From Eutreptiella sp. 'Long Island Sound 2002' (lineage: Eukaryota > Euglenozoa > Euglenophyceae > Eutreptiales > Eutreptiaceae), in contig OZ038378.1 in NCBI GenBank assembly GCA_964036045.1, forward strand, positions 186,409,128 to 186,473,127: DNA of 64,000 nucleotides, given 5' to 3'. Each line of letters begins with the position of its first letter. Within the stretch, counting starts at the first letter, position 1. A program made the position numbers and the translations under genes. Under the pieces are notes generated by a model. It ran no database searches. It was given only the letters and a program-made list of their open reading frames with translations, and was not told where the DNA came from. Positions 12,001 through 23,830 of the stretch are shown in pieces.

Positions 12001-12567
12001 AATTGGCACAAAGGTGGGTGGGGAGGTACATGGAGAAGGACAAAGGAAGAGAGAGGGTGCGAGACGGAGGGCGTGGCGTGTTAGAAAACTGTTTTTTTTC
12101 CAGTTCTTACGTGCTGCTCGCGACGCATTTTTCTTTACCTATACGGCGTGTTAGAGGGCGAGAGGCACGGTGTTGTACTCCTAAGCTTGGTACGGTGCTT
12201 ACGGCGTGCGGGAGAGTACACCAGTGCGACTTGCGCCGGGTGCAGATGAGTTTTTGCAAGATCTGGGCTACGAAGAGCCCACAGTGTCATCGGCATACCA
12301 ACGGTTGGTGCGACTGCAATCGCAGGAGAACCACGAGGAGTTCCAGGAGAGAATGGTGTCAAAGCTTCGGTCACAGCTGTTGTCTAGGGAGGAGAGGAGT
12401 CGGCGGCAGTCGGAGGGCCGCACACGCATCTTTGAGCTGCACCCTAGGTCAGGGATCCGGCAAGGGGGACTCGCTGTCTCCTCTGCTGTTTGAGGTGATT
12501 ACTGTTTTTCTCATTTATGACATCAAATCCCTGCACGTTGACGTGCAGATCCTGCTTTATGTAACTC

Positions 12568-12851
12568 AGATCGAAGCAACTGCTACTGGAGCATCCGACT
12601 GCCGGCCTAGTGGAGGAACAGTTTTCAGGTTTACATGCCTGGGGCGGGGGGGGGGGGGGGGTATAGATGGACAAGGCTGCCCTTTGGTTGTTCCTTCAGT
12701 CTGGTGGTGTGCCAGAAATTGGTTTCAGGTATTGTTCGTGGTGTATTGGCCCGTCTGCAGGCAGATGGCATTGTTTACTTCGATGACATTCTCCTTGTTG
12801 CCAGACGATCTAAGGTGAAACGAGGTTCGTGTTGTGTCGCATAGAAACTGC
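12568..12851 (+). repeat. direct repeat of the RT palm segment, copy 1
   Basis: About 284 bp, nearly identical to 13645-13926. Both carry the same LDRSNCYWSIRLPA-stop segment, G-run and Y[F/L]DDILLV box. Copy 1 has a longer G-run, which keeps its frame open into the YFDD box. The segment is preceded by unrelated sequence, so this is a partial duplication within the decayed element. Confidence 0.85.
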
Positions 12852-13644
12852 GTGTAGCAAAACGCTGACGCACATATGGTGAGTCAGACTCGGAGATTGC
12901 AGAGCGGCTGGCAAGAAGAGAAGAGGATAACTCCGAGGCAAAATATCACTCCGAGCACGCAGATGCATGATGATGGGGGCGGAGACAGGCCCGTACAACA
13001 AAGTACAACGGAGGAAACAAAGAACTAGGCGAGTTGCAAGACGTGCGATGCGATACAGGCGGTCAGTGGTCTGGCTGGTGTGCCGGGTGAGCAAGTTCCT
13101 TGGTTGAATGCCGCGCTGCTGTCAATGGTTCATGGAGTAGAGGATGCGATGAATTCCAAGGGGTTGGCCGGAAATGGAGTTCTGGAGGCCATGGTGACAC
13201 TGTCACAAGCTAGCCTGTCACATGCAAGCACTGAGTCCTACTATCCTGAGGATGAGGATGATTGCATGGCTGATCCTGAACTGGCCAGCAGGGGGGTGGG
13301 GGCTGTGGGTAGTGTCCGAGTGGCCCCGAGTCTGTGGCAGCCGTGGGTACCAGGTGAATTGTGTAAGAGGTACCAGGAGTGGTATCCAAGGGCAAGGGGG
13401 TAAAGGAGATGCTAGAGGCCATACGAGTGGCAGGTGGGCTGAAAGCAACTGGAGACAGGCCGGCCACGGGACGGGCGGTAGTCATCCCGAAAAATTCGGA
13501 AAAGTGCAGCATGATTTTGAACTGCAAGGAACAGAATCACGCGAGTGGAGTTAAGCCAAAAGGATTCCGTTTACCGCAGGTGGAAAGGATATGTGACCGT
13601 CTGGTTTTTGAAAACAAGCAGTCGAGGTGGTGGATGTGTAAGTT

Positions 13645-13926
13645 AGATCGAAGCAACTGCTACTGGAGCATCCGACTGCCGGCCTAGTGGAGGAACAGTT
13701 TTCAGGTTTACATGCCTGGGGCGGGGGGGGGGCGGGTATAGATGGACAAGGCTGCCCTTTGGTTGGTCTTTCAGTCTGGTGGTGTGCCAGAAATTGGTTT
13801 CAGCTATTGTTCGTGGTGTATTGGCCCGTCTGCAGGCAGATGGCTTTGTTTATTTGGATGACATTCTCCTTGTTGCCAGACGATCTAAGGTGAAACGAGG
13901 TGCGTGTTGTGTCGCACAGAAACTGC
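13645..13926 (+). repeat. direct repeat of the RT palm segment, copy 2
   Basis: Partner of 12568-12851. This copy is the one continuous with upstream RT motifs (13379-13687) and downstream sequence. It carries YLDD rather than YFDD. Confidence 0.85.
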
Positions 13927-14256
13927 ATCGGGCAGGGTTTCTGATCAGTTCAATCAGTCCAAAGTTCGTGTGTGAGCCGACGCAGAGGTTGGACTTCATT
14001 CATTCAGTGGTTTGATACGGAGAAAGGGAGTGTGGGGAACAAACAGGGATTGCTGGTTGGAATCCTGGGACTGTGGGTTTTGGCTGTGATTGGACCGTTT
14101 GACTCCCCATTAATGTCACGGCTCCTGGGACGTTTAGAATGGGCACTGAGGCCCCATGTAGGGGCAGCGGCTTTCCTAGCCGGTGCAAATCAGTGGATGC
14201 AGGATAGCCATTTTCGCTGTGGGTTGCCTGTTTGGCGGTCTTTGATGACCGCCATC

Positions 14257-14272
14257 ATTTTTGCTATATTGC
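14257..14272 (+). repeat. LINE target-site duplication, left
   Basis: The 16-base sequence ATTTTTGCTATATTGC is repeated exactly at 35469-35484. The two copies immediately flank the 5' monomer array and the 3' CAAACCT tail of the LINE. Confidence 0.92.
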
Positions 14273-17200
14273 AACGCCAGCCCGCTAGGGGGCACGCTGT
14301 GGGGCCGGTGCTGGGTCCCCACGCCCGCACCGACCGCACCCGGGACACACGGGACGCGGAACCCTGGCTGCCCGCTCCAGAGCACGGGCGGCCTGGGGAG
14401 GGACAGCGCCTGACACCAGGCGCCCCTCACAACGGTGGCAGGCCACCCCCCGCGGGGACGGCCCCCCACCACCCCCGCGGCATGCAGCCCCCACAGGGCA
14501 TGCAGGCCGCGGGGAGGGTGTTGGGCTCCCACACCCACACACCCGCGCCCACAGCATGTGGGTGCCGGACGCAAACAGCCCGCCCAGTGGGCGGGCAGTC
14601 GGGGGAGGGACAGCGCCTGACCCCAGACGCCCCCCACAACGGTGGAAGGCACCCCCCCAGGGACGACCTTCCGCCACCCCCACAGCGAGCAACGCCAGCC
14701 TGCAAGGGCGCACGCTGTGGGGCCGGTGCTGGGTCCCCACGCCCGCACCAACCGCACCCGGGACACACGGGACGCGGAACCCTGGCTGCCCGCTCCAGAG
14801 GACGGGCGGCCGGGGGAGGGACAGCGCCTGACACCAGGCGCCCCTCACAACGGTGGCAGGCCACCCGCCCCAGGACGGCCCCCCACCACCCCCGCGGCAT
14901 GCAGCCCCCACAGGGCATGCAGGCCGCGGGAACGGTGTTGGGCTCCCACGCCCACACACCCGCGCCCACAGCACGTGGGTGGCGGACCCCATCAGCCCGC
15001 CCAGTGGGCGGGCAGTTGGGGGAGGGACGGCGCCTGGCCTCAGACGCCCCCCACAACGGTGGAAGGCACCCCCCCGGGGACGCCCTTCCGCCACCCCCAC
15101 AGCGAGCAACGCCGGCCCGCAAGGGCGCACGCTGTGAGGCCGGTGCTGGGTCCCCGCGCCCGCACCGACCGCACCCGGGACACACGGGTCGCGGAACCCT
15201 GGCTGCCCGCTCCAGAGGACGGGCGGCCGGGGGAGGGACAGCGCCTGACACCAGGCGCCCCTCACAACGGTGGCAGGCCACCCCCCCCGGGGACGGCCCC
15301 CCGCCACCCCCGCGGCACGCAGCCCCCACAGGGCATGCAGGCCAAGGGGACAGTGTTGGGCCTCCACACCCACACACCCGCACCCACAGCACGTGGGTGG
15401 CGGACCCCAACAGCCCGCCCAATGGGTGGGCAGTCGGGGGAGGGACAGCGCCTGACCCCAGACGCCCCTCGCAATGGTGGAAGGCACCTCCCCCGGGGAC
15501 GCCCTTCCGCCACTCCTACAGCGAGCAACGCCGGCCCGCAAGGGCCACACTGTGGGGCCTGAGCTGGGTCACCACGCCCACACCGACTGCACCCGGGACA
15601 CACGGGACGCGGAACCCTGGCTGCCCGCTCCAGAGGACGGGCGGCTGGGGGAGGGACAGCGCCTGACACCAGGCGCCCCTCACAAAGGTGGCAGGCCACC
15701 CCCCCCGGGGACGGCCCCCCACTCTACCCGCAGCATGCAGCCCCCACAGGGCATGCAGGCAGCGGGGACGTTGTTGGGCTCCCACACCCACACACCCGCG
15801 CCCACAGCACGTGGGTGGCGGACCCCATCCGCCCGCCCAGTTGGCGGGCAGTCGGGAGAGGGACGGCGCCTGACCCCAGATGCCCCTGACAATGCTGGAA
15901 GGCACCCCCCCCGGGAATACCCTTCCGCCAACCCCACAGCGAGCAACGCCGGCCCGCAAGGGCGCACGCTGTGGGGCCGGTGCTGGGTCCCCACGCCCGC
16001 ACCGGCCGCACCCGGGACACACGGGACGCGGAACCCTGGCCGCCCGCTCCAGAGGACGGGCAGCCGGGGGAGGGACAGCGCCTGACACCAGGCGCCCCTC
16101 ACAACGGTGGCAGGCCACCCCCCCCAGGGACGACCCCGGGCCAGCCCCGCGGCACGCAGCCCCAACAGGGCATGCAGGCCAAGGGGACAATGTTGGGCCC
16201 CCACACCCACAAACCCGCACCCAAAGCACGTGGGTGGCGGACCCCAACAGCCCGCCCAGTGGGCGGGCAGTTGGGGGAGGGACAGCGCCTGACCCCAGAC
16301 GCCCCTCACAATGGTGGAAGGCACCTCCCCCGGGGACGCCCTTCCGCCACCCCCACAGCGAGCAACGCCGACCCGCAAGGGCGCACGCTGTGGGGCCGGT
16401 GCTGGGTCCCCACGCCCGCACCGACCGCACCCGGGACACACGGGACGCGGAACCCTGGCTGCCCGCTCCAGAGGACGGGCGGCTAGGGGAGGGACAGCGC
16501 CTGACACCAGGCACCCCTCACAACGGTGGCAGGCCACCCCCCCGGGGACGGCCCCCCTCCACCCCCGCGGCATGCAGCCCCCACAGGGCACGCAGGCCAA
16601 GGGGACAGTGTTGGGCCCCCGCACCCACACATCCGCGCCCACAGCACGTTGGTGGCGGACCCCAACAGCCCGCCGAGTGGGCGGGCAGTCGGGGGAGGGA
16701 CAGCGCCTGACATCAGACGCCCCTCGCAATGGTGGAAGGCACCCCCCCCGGGGATGCCCTTCTGCCACTCCCACAGCGAGCAACGCCGGCCTGCAAGGGC
16801 GCACGCTGTGGGGCCGGTGTTGGGTCCCCACGCCCGCACCGACCGCACCCGGGACACACGGAACGCGGAACCCGGGCTGCCCGCTCCAGAGGACGGGCGG
16901 CCGGGGGAGGGACAGCGCCTGACACCAGGCGCCCCTCACAACGGTGGCAGGCCACCCCCCGCGGGGACGGCCCTCCACCACCCCAGCGGCATGCAGCCCC
17001 CACAGGGCATGCAGGCCGCGGGGACGATGTTGGGCTCCCACACCCACACAGCCGCGCCCACAGCACGTGGGTGGCGGACCCCAACAGCCCGCCCAGTGGG
17101 CGGGCAGTCGGGGGAGGGACAGCGCCTGACCCCAGACGCCCCTCACAATGGTGGAAAGCACCCCCCCCGGGGACGCCCTTCCGCCACCCCCACAGCGAGC

Positions 17201-19086
17201 AACGCCAGCCCGCAAGGGCGCACGCTGTGGGGCCCCTGCTGGGTCCCCACGCCCGCACCAATCGCACCCGGGACACACGGGACGCGGAACCCTGGCTGCC
17301 CGCTCCAGAGGACGGGCGGCCGGGGGAGGGACAGCGCCTGACACCAGGCGCCCCTCACAACGGTGGCAGGCCACCGCCCCCGGGGACGGCCCCCCACCAC
17401 CCCCGCGGCATGCAGCCCCAACATGCATGCAGGCCGCCGGGACGGTGTTGGGCTCCCACGCCCACACACCCGCGCCCACAGCACGTGGGTGGCGGACCCC
17501 ATCAGCCCGCCCAGTGGGCGGGCAGTTGGGGGAGGGACGGCGCCTGGCCTCAGACGCCCCCCACAACGGTGGAAGGCACCCCCCCGGGGACGCCCTTCCG
17601 CCACCCCCACAGCGAGCAACGCCGGCCCGCAAGGGCGCACGCTGTGAGGCCGGTGCTGGGTCCCCACGCCGTCACCGACCGCACCCGGGACACACGGGTC
17701 GCGGAACCCTGGCTGCCCGCTCCAGAGGACGGGCGGCCGGGGGAGGGACAGCGCCTGACACCAGGCGCCCCTCACAACGGTGGCAGGCCAGCCCCCCCGG
17801 GGACGGCCCCCCGCCACCCCCGCGGCACGCAGCCCCCACAGGGCATGCAGGCCAAGGGGACAGTGTTGGGCCCCCACACCCAAACACACGCACCCACAGC
17901 ACGTGGGTGGCGGACCCCAACAGCCCGCCGAGTGGGCGGGCAGTCGGGGGAGGGACAGCGCCTGACCTCAGACGCCCCTCACAATGGTGGAAGACACCCC
18001 CCCCGGGGATGCCCTTCCGCCACTCCCACAGCGAGCAACGCCGGCCCGCAAGGGCGAACGCTGTGGGGCCGGTGCTGGGTCCCCATGCCCGCACCGACCG
18101 CACCCGGGACACACGGGACGCGGAACCCTGGCTACCCGCTCCAGAGGACGGGCGGCTAGGGGAGGGACAGCGCCTGACACCAGGCGCCCCTCACAACGGT
18201 GGCAGGCCACCCCCCCCAGGGACGGCCCCCCACCACCCCCGCGGCATGCAGCCCCCGCAGGACATGCAGGCCGAGGGGACAGTGTCCGGCCCCCACACCC
18301 ACACACTGGCACCCACAGCACGTGGGTGGCGGACCCCAACAGCGCGCCCAGCGGGCGGGTAGTCGGGGGAGGGACAGCGCCTGGCCCCAGATGCCCCCCA
18401 CAATGGTGGAAGGCACCCCCCCCGGGGAGGCCCCCCCGCCACCCCCACAGCGAGCAACGCCGGCCCGCAAGGGCGCACGCTGTGGGGCCGTCGCTGGGTC
18501 CCCAAGCGCGCACCGACCGCATCCGGGACACACGTGTCGCGGAACCCTGGCTGCCCGCTGCAGAGGACGGGCGGCCGGGGGAGGGACAGCGCCTGACACC
18601 AGACACCCCTCACAACGGTGGCGGGCCACCCCCCCCGGGGACGGCCCCCCACCACCCCCGCGTCACACAGTCCCCACAGGCCATGCAAGCCAAGGGGACG
18701 GTGTTGGGCCCCCGCACCCACACACCTGCACCCACAGCACGTGGGTGGCGGACCCCAACAGCCCGCCCAATGGACGGGCAGTCGGGGGAGGGACAGCGCC
18801 TGACCTCAGACGCCCCTCACCATGGTGGAAGGCGCCCCCCCGTGGGTACGCTCTTCCGCCACCCCCACAGCGAGCAACGCCGGCCCGCAAGGGCGCACGC
18901 TGTGGAGCCGGTGCTGGGCCCCCACGCCCGCACCGACCGCGCCCGGGACACGTGGGTCACGGAACCCTGGCTGCCCGCCCCAGAGGACGGGCGGCCGGGG
19001 GAGGGACAGCGCCTAACACCAGACGCCCCTCGCAATGCTGGAAAGCGCCCCCCCCCGGGGACGCTCATCCGCCACCCCCACAATGA
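14273..19086 (+). repeat. LINE 5' monomer array, about 11.5 copies of about 419 bp
   Basis: The anchor AACGCC[A/G]GCCCGCAAGGGCGC starts near 14273, 14691, 15108, 15527, 15945, 16364, 16782, 17201, 17618, 18037, 18456 and 18876, giving 417-420 bp periods and a final half unit. Each monomer is itself a dimer of two related halves of about 210 bp. Both halves carry GGGGGAGGGACAGCGCCTGA and ACAACGGTGG words but differ in the following block (GCAGGCCACC versus AAGGCACC). Many long open frames on both strands across the array are composition artefacts of this GC-rich repeat. By analogy with mouse L1 monomers the array may act as promoter; that is inference. Confidence 0.9.
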
Positions 19087-19165
19087 GCAACGCACCAACG
19101 CACCAACGCACCAGCCACGGGACATCCGCACCCCACCCCCTGCTCTCAGGCACAGCGACACAACA

Positions 19166-19480
19166 ATGGCGGAACCCGCGGCCCCACGCAAAACACACCC
19201 CCGATCTCGGACGCTGGACGAAGCACACGAGGTCATCAGGGCGCTGGGACTCAGAGACGGCGAAGGAGACCCCCCACAAGGGGACGCGGGCAAGGACTCC
19301 GACCTGGAGGCAGTACCGGAGCCCCCCGCGGGAAGCGCGCCCGCGGAACCTGCGCCGCCGGCGGGCAGCGTGCCCGCGCTCTGCCCCGCGTGGAAACGGG
19401 GCCACTGCACCGGCGAAGGCTGGTGCCCCAAACAGCACCCCCAGCCCGGCCCCGATGACGGAGCGCTGCCCGAGGTGTAA
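19166..19480 (+). CDS. LINE ORF1 N-terminal part with CCCH finger
   Basis: The frame starts at ATG 19166 in a good context (ACAACAATGG), just after the last half monomer. It encodes an Ala/Pro-rich, acidic segment ending in a zinc-finger-like motif CPAWKRGHCTGEGWCPKQH, spacing C-x7-C-x5-C-x3-H. CCCH fingers usually bind RNA, which suits an ORF1 nucleic-acid-binding role. A TAA at 19478 stops the frame, but the same frame continues open afterwards with similar composition. The stop probably interrupts one longer protein. Confidence 0.6.
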   Translation: MAEPAAPRKTHPRSRTLDEAHEVIRALGLRDGEGDPPQGDAGKDSDLEAVPEPPAGSAPAEPAPPAGSVPALCPAWKRGHCTGEGWCPKQHPQPGPDDGALPEV

Positions 19481-21522
19481 CCCGCGGCGGCATGCGCCGC
19501 CCTACGCTACGGGGTGGCGCAGGGCTGGATCCTGGATGAGACCGCGCGCGGCAGCGTCAACATCCAGGAGGCCGTCGACCGAGTCACCCACGCGGGACAG
19601 GCGGCAGTGGCCTTGCACACCAGGGGCCGCCACGGCGGACGCGCGGAGGGGATCATTGTAGAACCCTCGGGAATGGTGCTGGTCCTGGCGGCAGACATGG
19701 TCCGAGGGGTGCTCCACGCGTCCCGCGTGCGGCGGGCGTGCCCACAGTGGACCATCCAGGTGTACACCCCCCCACGGGCGTGGCCCTTCTCCACGTGGGC
19801 GGTGCTCGCCGTCATGTGGCACCTCGCACCGGAGGACGCCCCCACAGGGACCGCGGAGGACATCGCCCGGGACCTCCACACCTGGCCGGCCGACCAGGAT
19901 TACCCCTGGCGCAGGCCCTGGGGCGGCCTCCCAGTGGCACCCGCGGCAGAGGGGCTCAGCCTCGCGGCAACCCTCCAGCGGCATCCCGACAAGAAGGCAC
20001 GCCACTTCCTGCAGACGGGCACGGTCCCGGCCACCCCGCCAGACTCCGAGTGGCGATGTGACGCAGGGGCGGCGCAACCGCTGCCGGGCCCCTGGACCCT
20101 CCCGTTGTGGTATTTGCCCATGGGCACCCTGGCCAACGCCACCCAGGCCGTCAAGGGGGCTTTCCCGCAGCCGCTCCTCCCCGGCGTGGCCCTGCTCCGC
20201 AGCCTGCAGGCGGGGACCGCCTGGGTACGGTGGAAGGAAGGAAAGGGGCGCTCGAGCCCCTATTTCCCCCTGGTCCAGGGCCAGGCGCTGCTCCACGCCG
20301 AGGGCATGGGGACCGTGGAATGGGGGGCGATCATGCCCGGCACGGCGTGCAGGTGGATCACAGCGGCCGCCCCACAGCCCATGCAATCGCCGCCGGCGTG
20401 CCACCGCCTCCTACGGATGGTCCCCTCTTTGGCTCCCCAACACGCCTTTACGAGGGACGTGTGGAAGGCCGTACTAAGCCACACCAGGGAGTGGCTAACG
20501 AACCCGGGTGCACGGTACCCGCCGGGGCTGGTGCTCGAACAGCTCACGGCCCCCACACCCGGGGTCCTCCACGCCCTGCACAGGGCGTCCGCTCTCACGG
20601 AGCAGCTCAACGACGAAGTGCTGGACCTGGCGCTGGAGCCGCTGCGGGTGCTCTACCCGCAAACCCACATCCCACCCGCGGGCACGTCCAACTGCCTAGG
20701 TCGCCTGGGGTTGCAGCGCCGCGTCGAGGCGGCGCACCCAGGAGGCGTGGTGGAGCAGTGGCTAACGCTCCGCAACCCGTCCACCGCGGAAGGCCACTGG
20801 TACCTGCACCAACTCCTCTTCCAACCACGGGCAGCCCCGGAACACCGCCGGCAAAACCCGTACCACACGCACCCGGAGCGCCGAGGCTCGCAGGACTTCC
20901 CGCAGCCAGTCCCGCCCGCCCTCCTGCCGGGACAGGACCCGGAGGCGCTACAGCAGGGCCCCTCGCTCGACACCGCCACCACGGTACAACAGAGGGGACG
21001 CGACGGCGCGTATGGTGCCGAATCGGACTTCACGAACTGCGGAGCGGTGGCCTGGATGGCAGCCTGCAGGCACCTCGCCCGAGATACCACGGGGCTCCGG
21101 CAGTACAGACCAACGGACCGCACGGCGCTGGCGTCCGCGGTCGCGGCCGTCACCATGGGTCCGGTGGCGGCGTGGCCGGCGCAACTGCTGCCCCACGTCC
21201 CCTGCCGCGACACGCAGCCCCGCCGGCGGGCCGCAACGCACGCGCCAACGGCCCCCTCACGGCGGAGCAGCTATACGTCGTCGCGGCGGCGTTGCTAGCG
21301 GACGGCGGGGAGAGCTTCGTCCACCACCACGGCCCGGCGCAGATTGCAGGAAGCATACAAGGGCCACAGCGCGATGCACCAGACCCGTGGCATGCCACAC
21401 TCCGCGGGCGCACCCGCGTCTGGGATGCGGGCGATGGCACACCTCCACCCGGGCCTAAGCAGGGGGAGGCACTGGTGCTGCACACGGCAGGCTACCAGGC
21501 CATCCTACACGGCCACGCCTGA
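19481..21522 (+). pseudogene. LINE ORF1 middle part, cysteine-protease-like
   Basis: The frame open through 21298 continues in phase with the CCCH part after TAA 19478. It has ordinary globular-protein composition. Near its end lies NCGAVAWMAACRHLA, a possible nucleophile Cys at 21038-21040 at a helix start. Around 21215-21245 coding sense moves to another frame (ANGPLTAEQLYVVAAALLAD...), which runs to TGA at 21520. Immediately after that TGA the same frame gives GYRSHVLAGGRWTVWQG, a plausible His-containing strand followed by a Trp-rich strand. Together these resemble a papain-fold (OTU/Josephin/C39-like) peptidase or deubiquitinase. The family is not proven, and part of the domain may be missed. 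Confidence 0.45.
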
Positions 21523-22857
21523 GGGTACCGGTCGCACGTCCTGGCCGGAGGACGCTGGACTGTCTGGCAGGGCACCGCCAGGCAAGGGGCATTCCCACCC
21601 CTGCCCCACGTCGACTGGCAACAGGGGCCCACCCAGGCCTACTATATGTCGGCGGACCCCTGGCCGCTGGCGGTCCTGCTACACACCGTCAGCGCCCCCA
21701 ACAAGAGGCAGGAACCTGGGTGGGTCACCCCCCCCGCACTGGTGTGGAGCCCCGACCAGGAGGAGCATCTACGGGCCGCGTCGCAGGGAGACGCCATCAG
21801 GGCCACGGACGTCCCGGACCTCCACGCGGGGCCAATCGCGCACGCCCGCCCGGCGGCTACCCTGGCGGTGGCCCAACGGGGACAGCAGAACCCGCAGTGG
21901 GTGGTCTGCATGTTCAGCCCGGCGGACGCGCACATCATCGTCTGCGACCCCGAGCGCCTGCCGGGGCCCGAAGCCGTGATCCGCGTGGCAGACTGCACCC
22001 GCATGATCGTCAAGGCGCTACAGGAGGGCCAACACCACGCCCTCCTGCTCCAGGTCAGGCTGAAGGACAACGCCCGGGCGGCGAGGTCGGGGGTGTGGCC
22101 GGCAGCGGCGCACCCCGCCGACCTAGAGCTCCAGCTGGCGGTCCCGACCGCAGTGTACCACTGGCTACAGGCCTTCCACGACCTGCGATGGAGGGGCAAG
22201 CCCGACCGCCAATCCGGCACCACGCACTGGCAAACGTGGCTGCAAGCAGACGCGCAGCGCGATGCCATCCGGGGTCTCGGGCCCGCGCCCGCGACACGAG
22301 CCCTCGATGCGGCGGTCCGGGCCGCACACTGGCGCCACACACGGTGCCACTGGCCAACCTGCCATTCGAACCAGCGGCGGAGGGCGCCATTCGGAAGTCG
22401 GTGCCGCTCCCCCCGGCGCGAGGGGCCACGGAGCCGACGAAATGCCCCCTGTGTGCAGACAAGTACTACACATGAGGGCAATGCTGGAACACCTGGCGTG
22501 GCACGCGGTGCACGCTGCAGCCCCGGCGGACGACAAGGAGGCGGCCACCAACATCCTGCACTGGAGAGCACGGAGGTCCCCATGGCACGCCCCGTACACC
22601 CGGCGCCCCCCGCCCCAGGCAGCCGACCACGCAGACAGAGATGCGGAGGCACCCGGAGCGGCCCCGGGGACCGGCGGTGCGCCCCACCAGGGTCCATGTC
22701 CATCCCAGCGGGGCTGGCCCCCCTGGCCCCCCTGGCTCCCCCGGTCCCCCGGGCCCCCCTGTGGGCCCCGCTGGGAACGGGCTCAGCGGATGCGGCGCAT
22801 CCGGATGCAATGGCTGTGCCGGCGAACCCAGCGGCGATGCCGATGCGGGATAGCTGA
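21523..22857 (+). pseudogene. LINE ORF1 C-terminal part with C2H2 finger
   Basis: The frame after TGA 21520 continues through YMSADPWPLAVLLHTVS and WVVCMFSPADAHIIVCD with good protein-like composition to about 22330. The best continuation then shifts frame to VPLANLPFEPAAEGAIRKS and TKCPLCADKYYT, and shifts again at about 22472 to MRAMLEHLAWHAVHAA. Read across the shift this forms a C2H2 finger (CPLC then HLAWH). A Pro/Ala-rich tail ends at 22857. Two frameshifts plus the upstream TGA mean this copy cannot make the full product. Confidence 0.45.
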
Positions 22858-22869
22858 CTCCAGGAGGAC

Positions 22870-23830
22870 ATGGCGGGCGACGCCCTGTGGCTCCTCTCGT
22901 GGAACCTGCGCAACGGCCTCGTGCCGCCAGACCGGTCCCTCCGGGACACTCTCTGGCGGCACCCGGGGCCGGCGGCCTGTACCGACAAGGAGCACCTCAT
23001 CACCGGCATGCTACCCCAGGAGGGGGGCTTTGCCATCATGCTCCAGGAAACAGGGATCGCCACCCAGGCGCAGGAAATGCACGTGGCCGCGGCGCTCCGG
23101 GACAAGGGGTACACCGCCTTCTTCAGCAGCCGGCTGGCGGAGACGGGAGCCACCTCCACCTCGAGAGAGGGGGGGCCTCCTCACCGCCGTCAGCAGCAAG
23201 TACGTGGCGGAGCATGAGGTGCTCAGTTTCACGGAAATTGTCCCCCGGAAGGCCGCGGCCCTGGAGATCGGCACGGACGGGGGAGGCCTCACCCTCATCA
23301 ACGTCCACGGGCCGCAAGCAGGCTGCTCCCCGTGGGCGGGACGGGCGGCGTTCTGGGCCGACATACAAATGTATGCCACGGCACGCAGCCTCGGTGGGAG
23401 GCACCCGGTGGTCATCGCCGGCGACACCAACATCTACATGGATGTCACCACCAACCCGGCCACCGAGCACTTCAGAGCGGGCTGGGAGGCCTGCGGTTTC
23501 CGAAGGGCCGCGGCAGGCGGCAAGGAGGACATGACCCCCACGCTCCACCCGTCCCGGCACAGGGTGGACACCTTCCTGGTCAACGAGCCCCTCCTGCCGT
23601 GGTCCCTGCGGGAAAGCGTCTGGGCTCGCAGCATGGCGCACCCCCAGGTGGTCAGCTCGGACCACCTCCCGGTCCGCCTGGCCCTGCGGGGTCTCCTCAG
23701 CGCAGCGGGGCGCGCGGTGATGCCCACCCCCTACAGCCACACGGAGGGCCGCCTCCTCCCGTACGACGCCGAGGCCGCAGCCGTCCAACACTGCCTGTGG
23801 GCGGCGGTCACCGCCGCGCAGGATGAACCC
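22870..23830 (+). CDS. LINE ORF2, APE-type endonuclease domain
   Basis: ATG 22870 lies 12 bases after the ORF1 stop. It opens with LLSWNLRNGL and later FAIMLQETGI, the first two motifs of exonuclease-endonuclease-phosphatase (APE) nucleases. A one-base shift at the G-run near 23167 moves the frame. Beyond it come LTLINVHGPQ, VVIAGDTNIYMD (near 23409), HRVDTFLVNE and SSDHLPVRLAL, the remaining APE motifs with the catalytic Asp-Asn and Asp-His pairs present. The domain would nick target DNA to prime reverse transcription. The shift in a homopolymer could be a sequencing error. Confidence 0.82.

Larger units (their letters stand above)
12200..14272 (+). pseudogene. decayed retroelement RT gene, 5' part
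   Basis: Open stretches at 12206-12493, 13080-13403 and 13379-13687 lead into a reverse-transcriptase region. Motifs seen in order: GRAVVIPKNSEKCSMI, CKLDRSNCYWSIRLP, TRLPFGCSFS, the catalytic-type box YLDDILLV near 13850, and AGFLISSISPKFVCEPTQRL. The frame then shifts and continues with a thumb-like region ending SLMTAIIFAIL at 14272. There is a TAG after RLPA, a frameshift in a G-run near 13730 and another near 14000. The family is not certain; it resembles DIRS/Ty3-like RTs of protists rather than LINE RT. The gene is cut at its 3' end by the LINE and resumes at 35,485. Confidence 0.65.

Noticed and set aside
14285-17632. Long frames on both strands through the LINE monomers (up to 650 codons).
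   Set aside because: GC-rich repeat without stops; different frames give equally long open stretches and the period of about 419 bp breaks phase.
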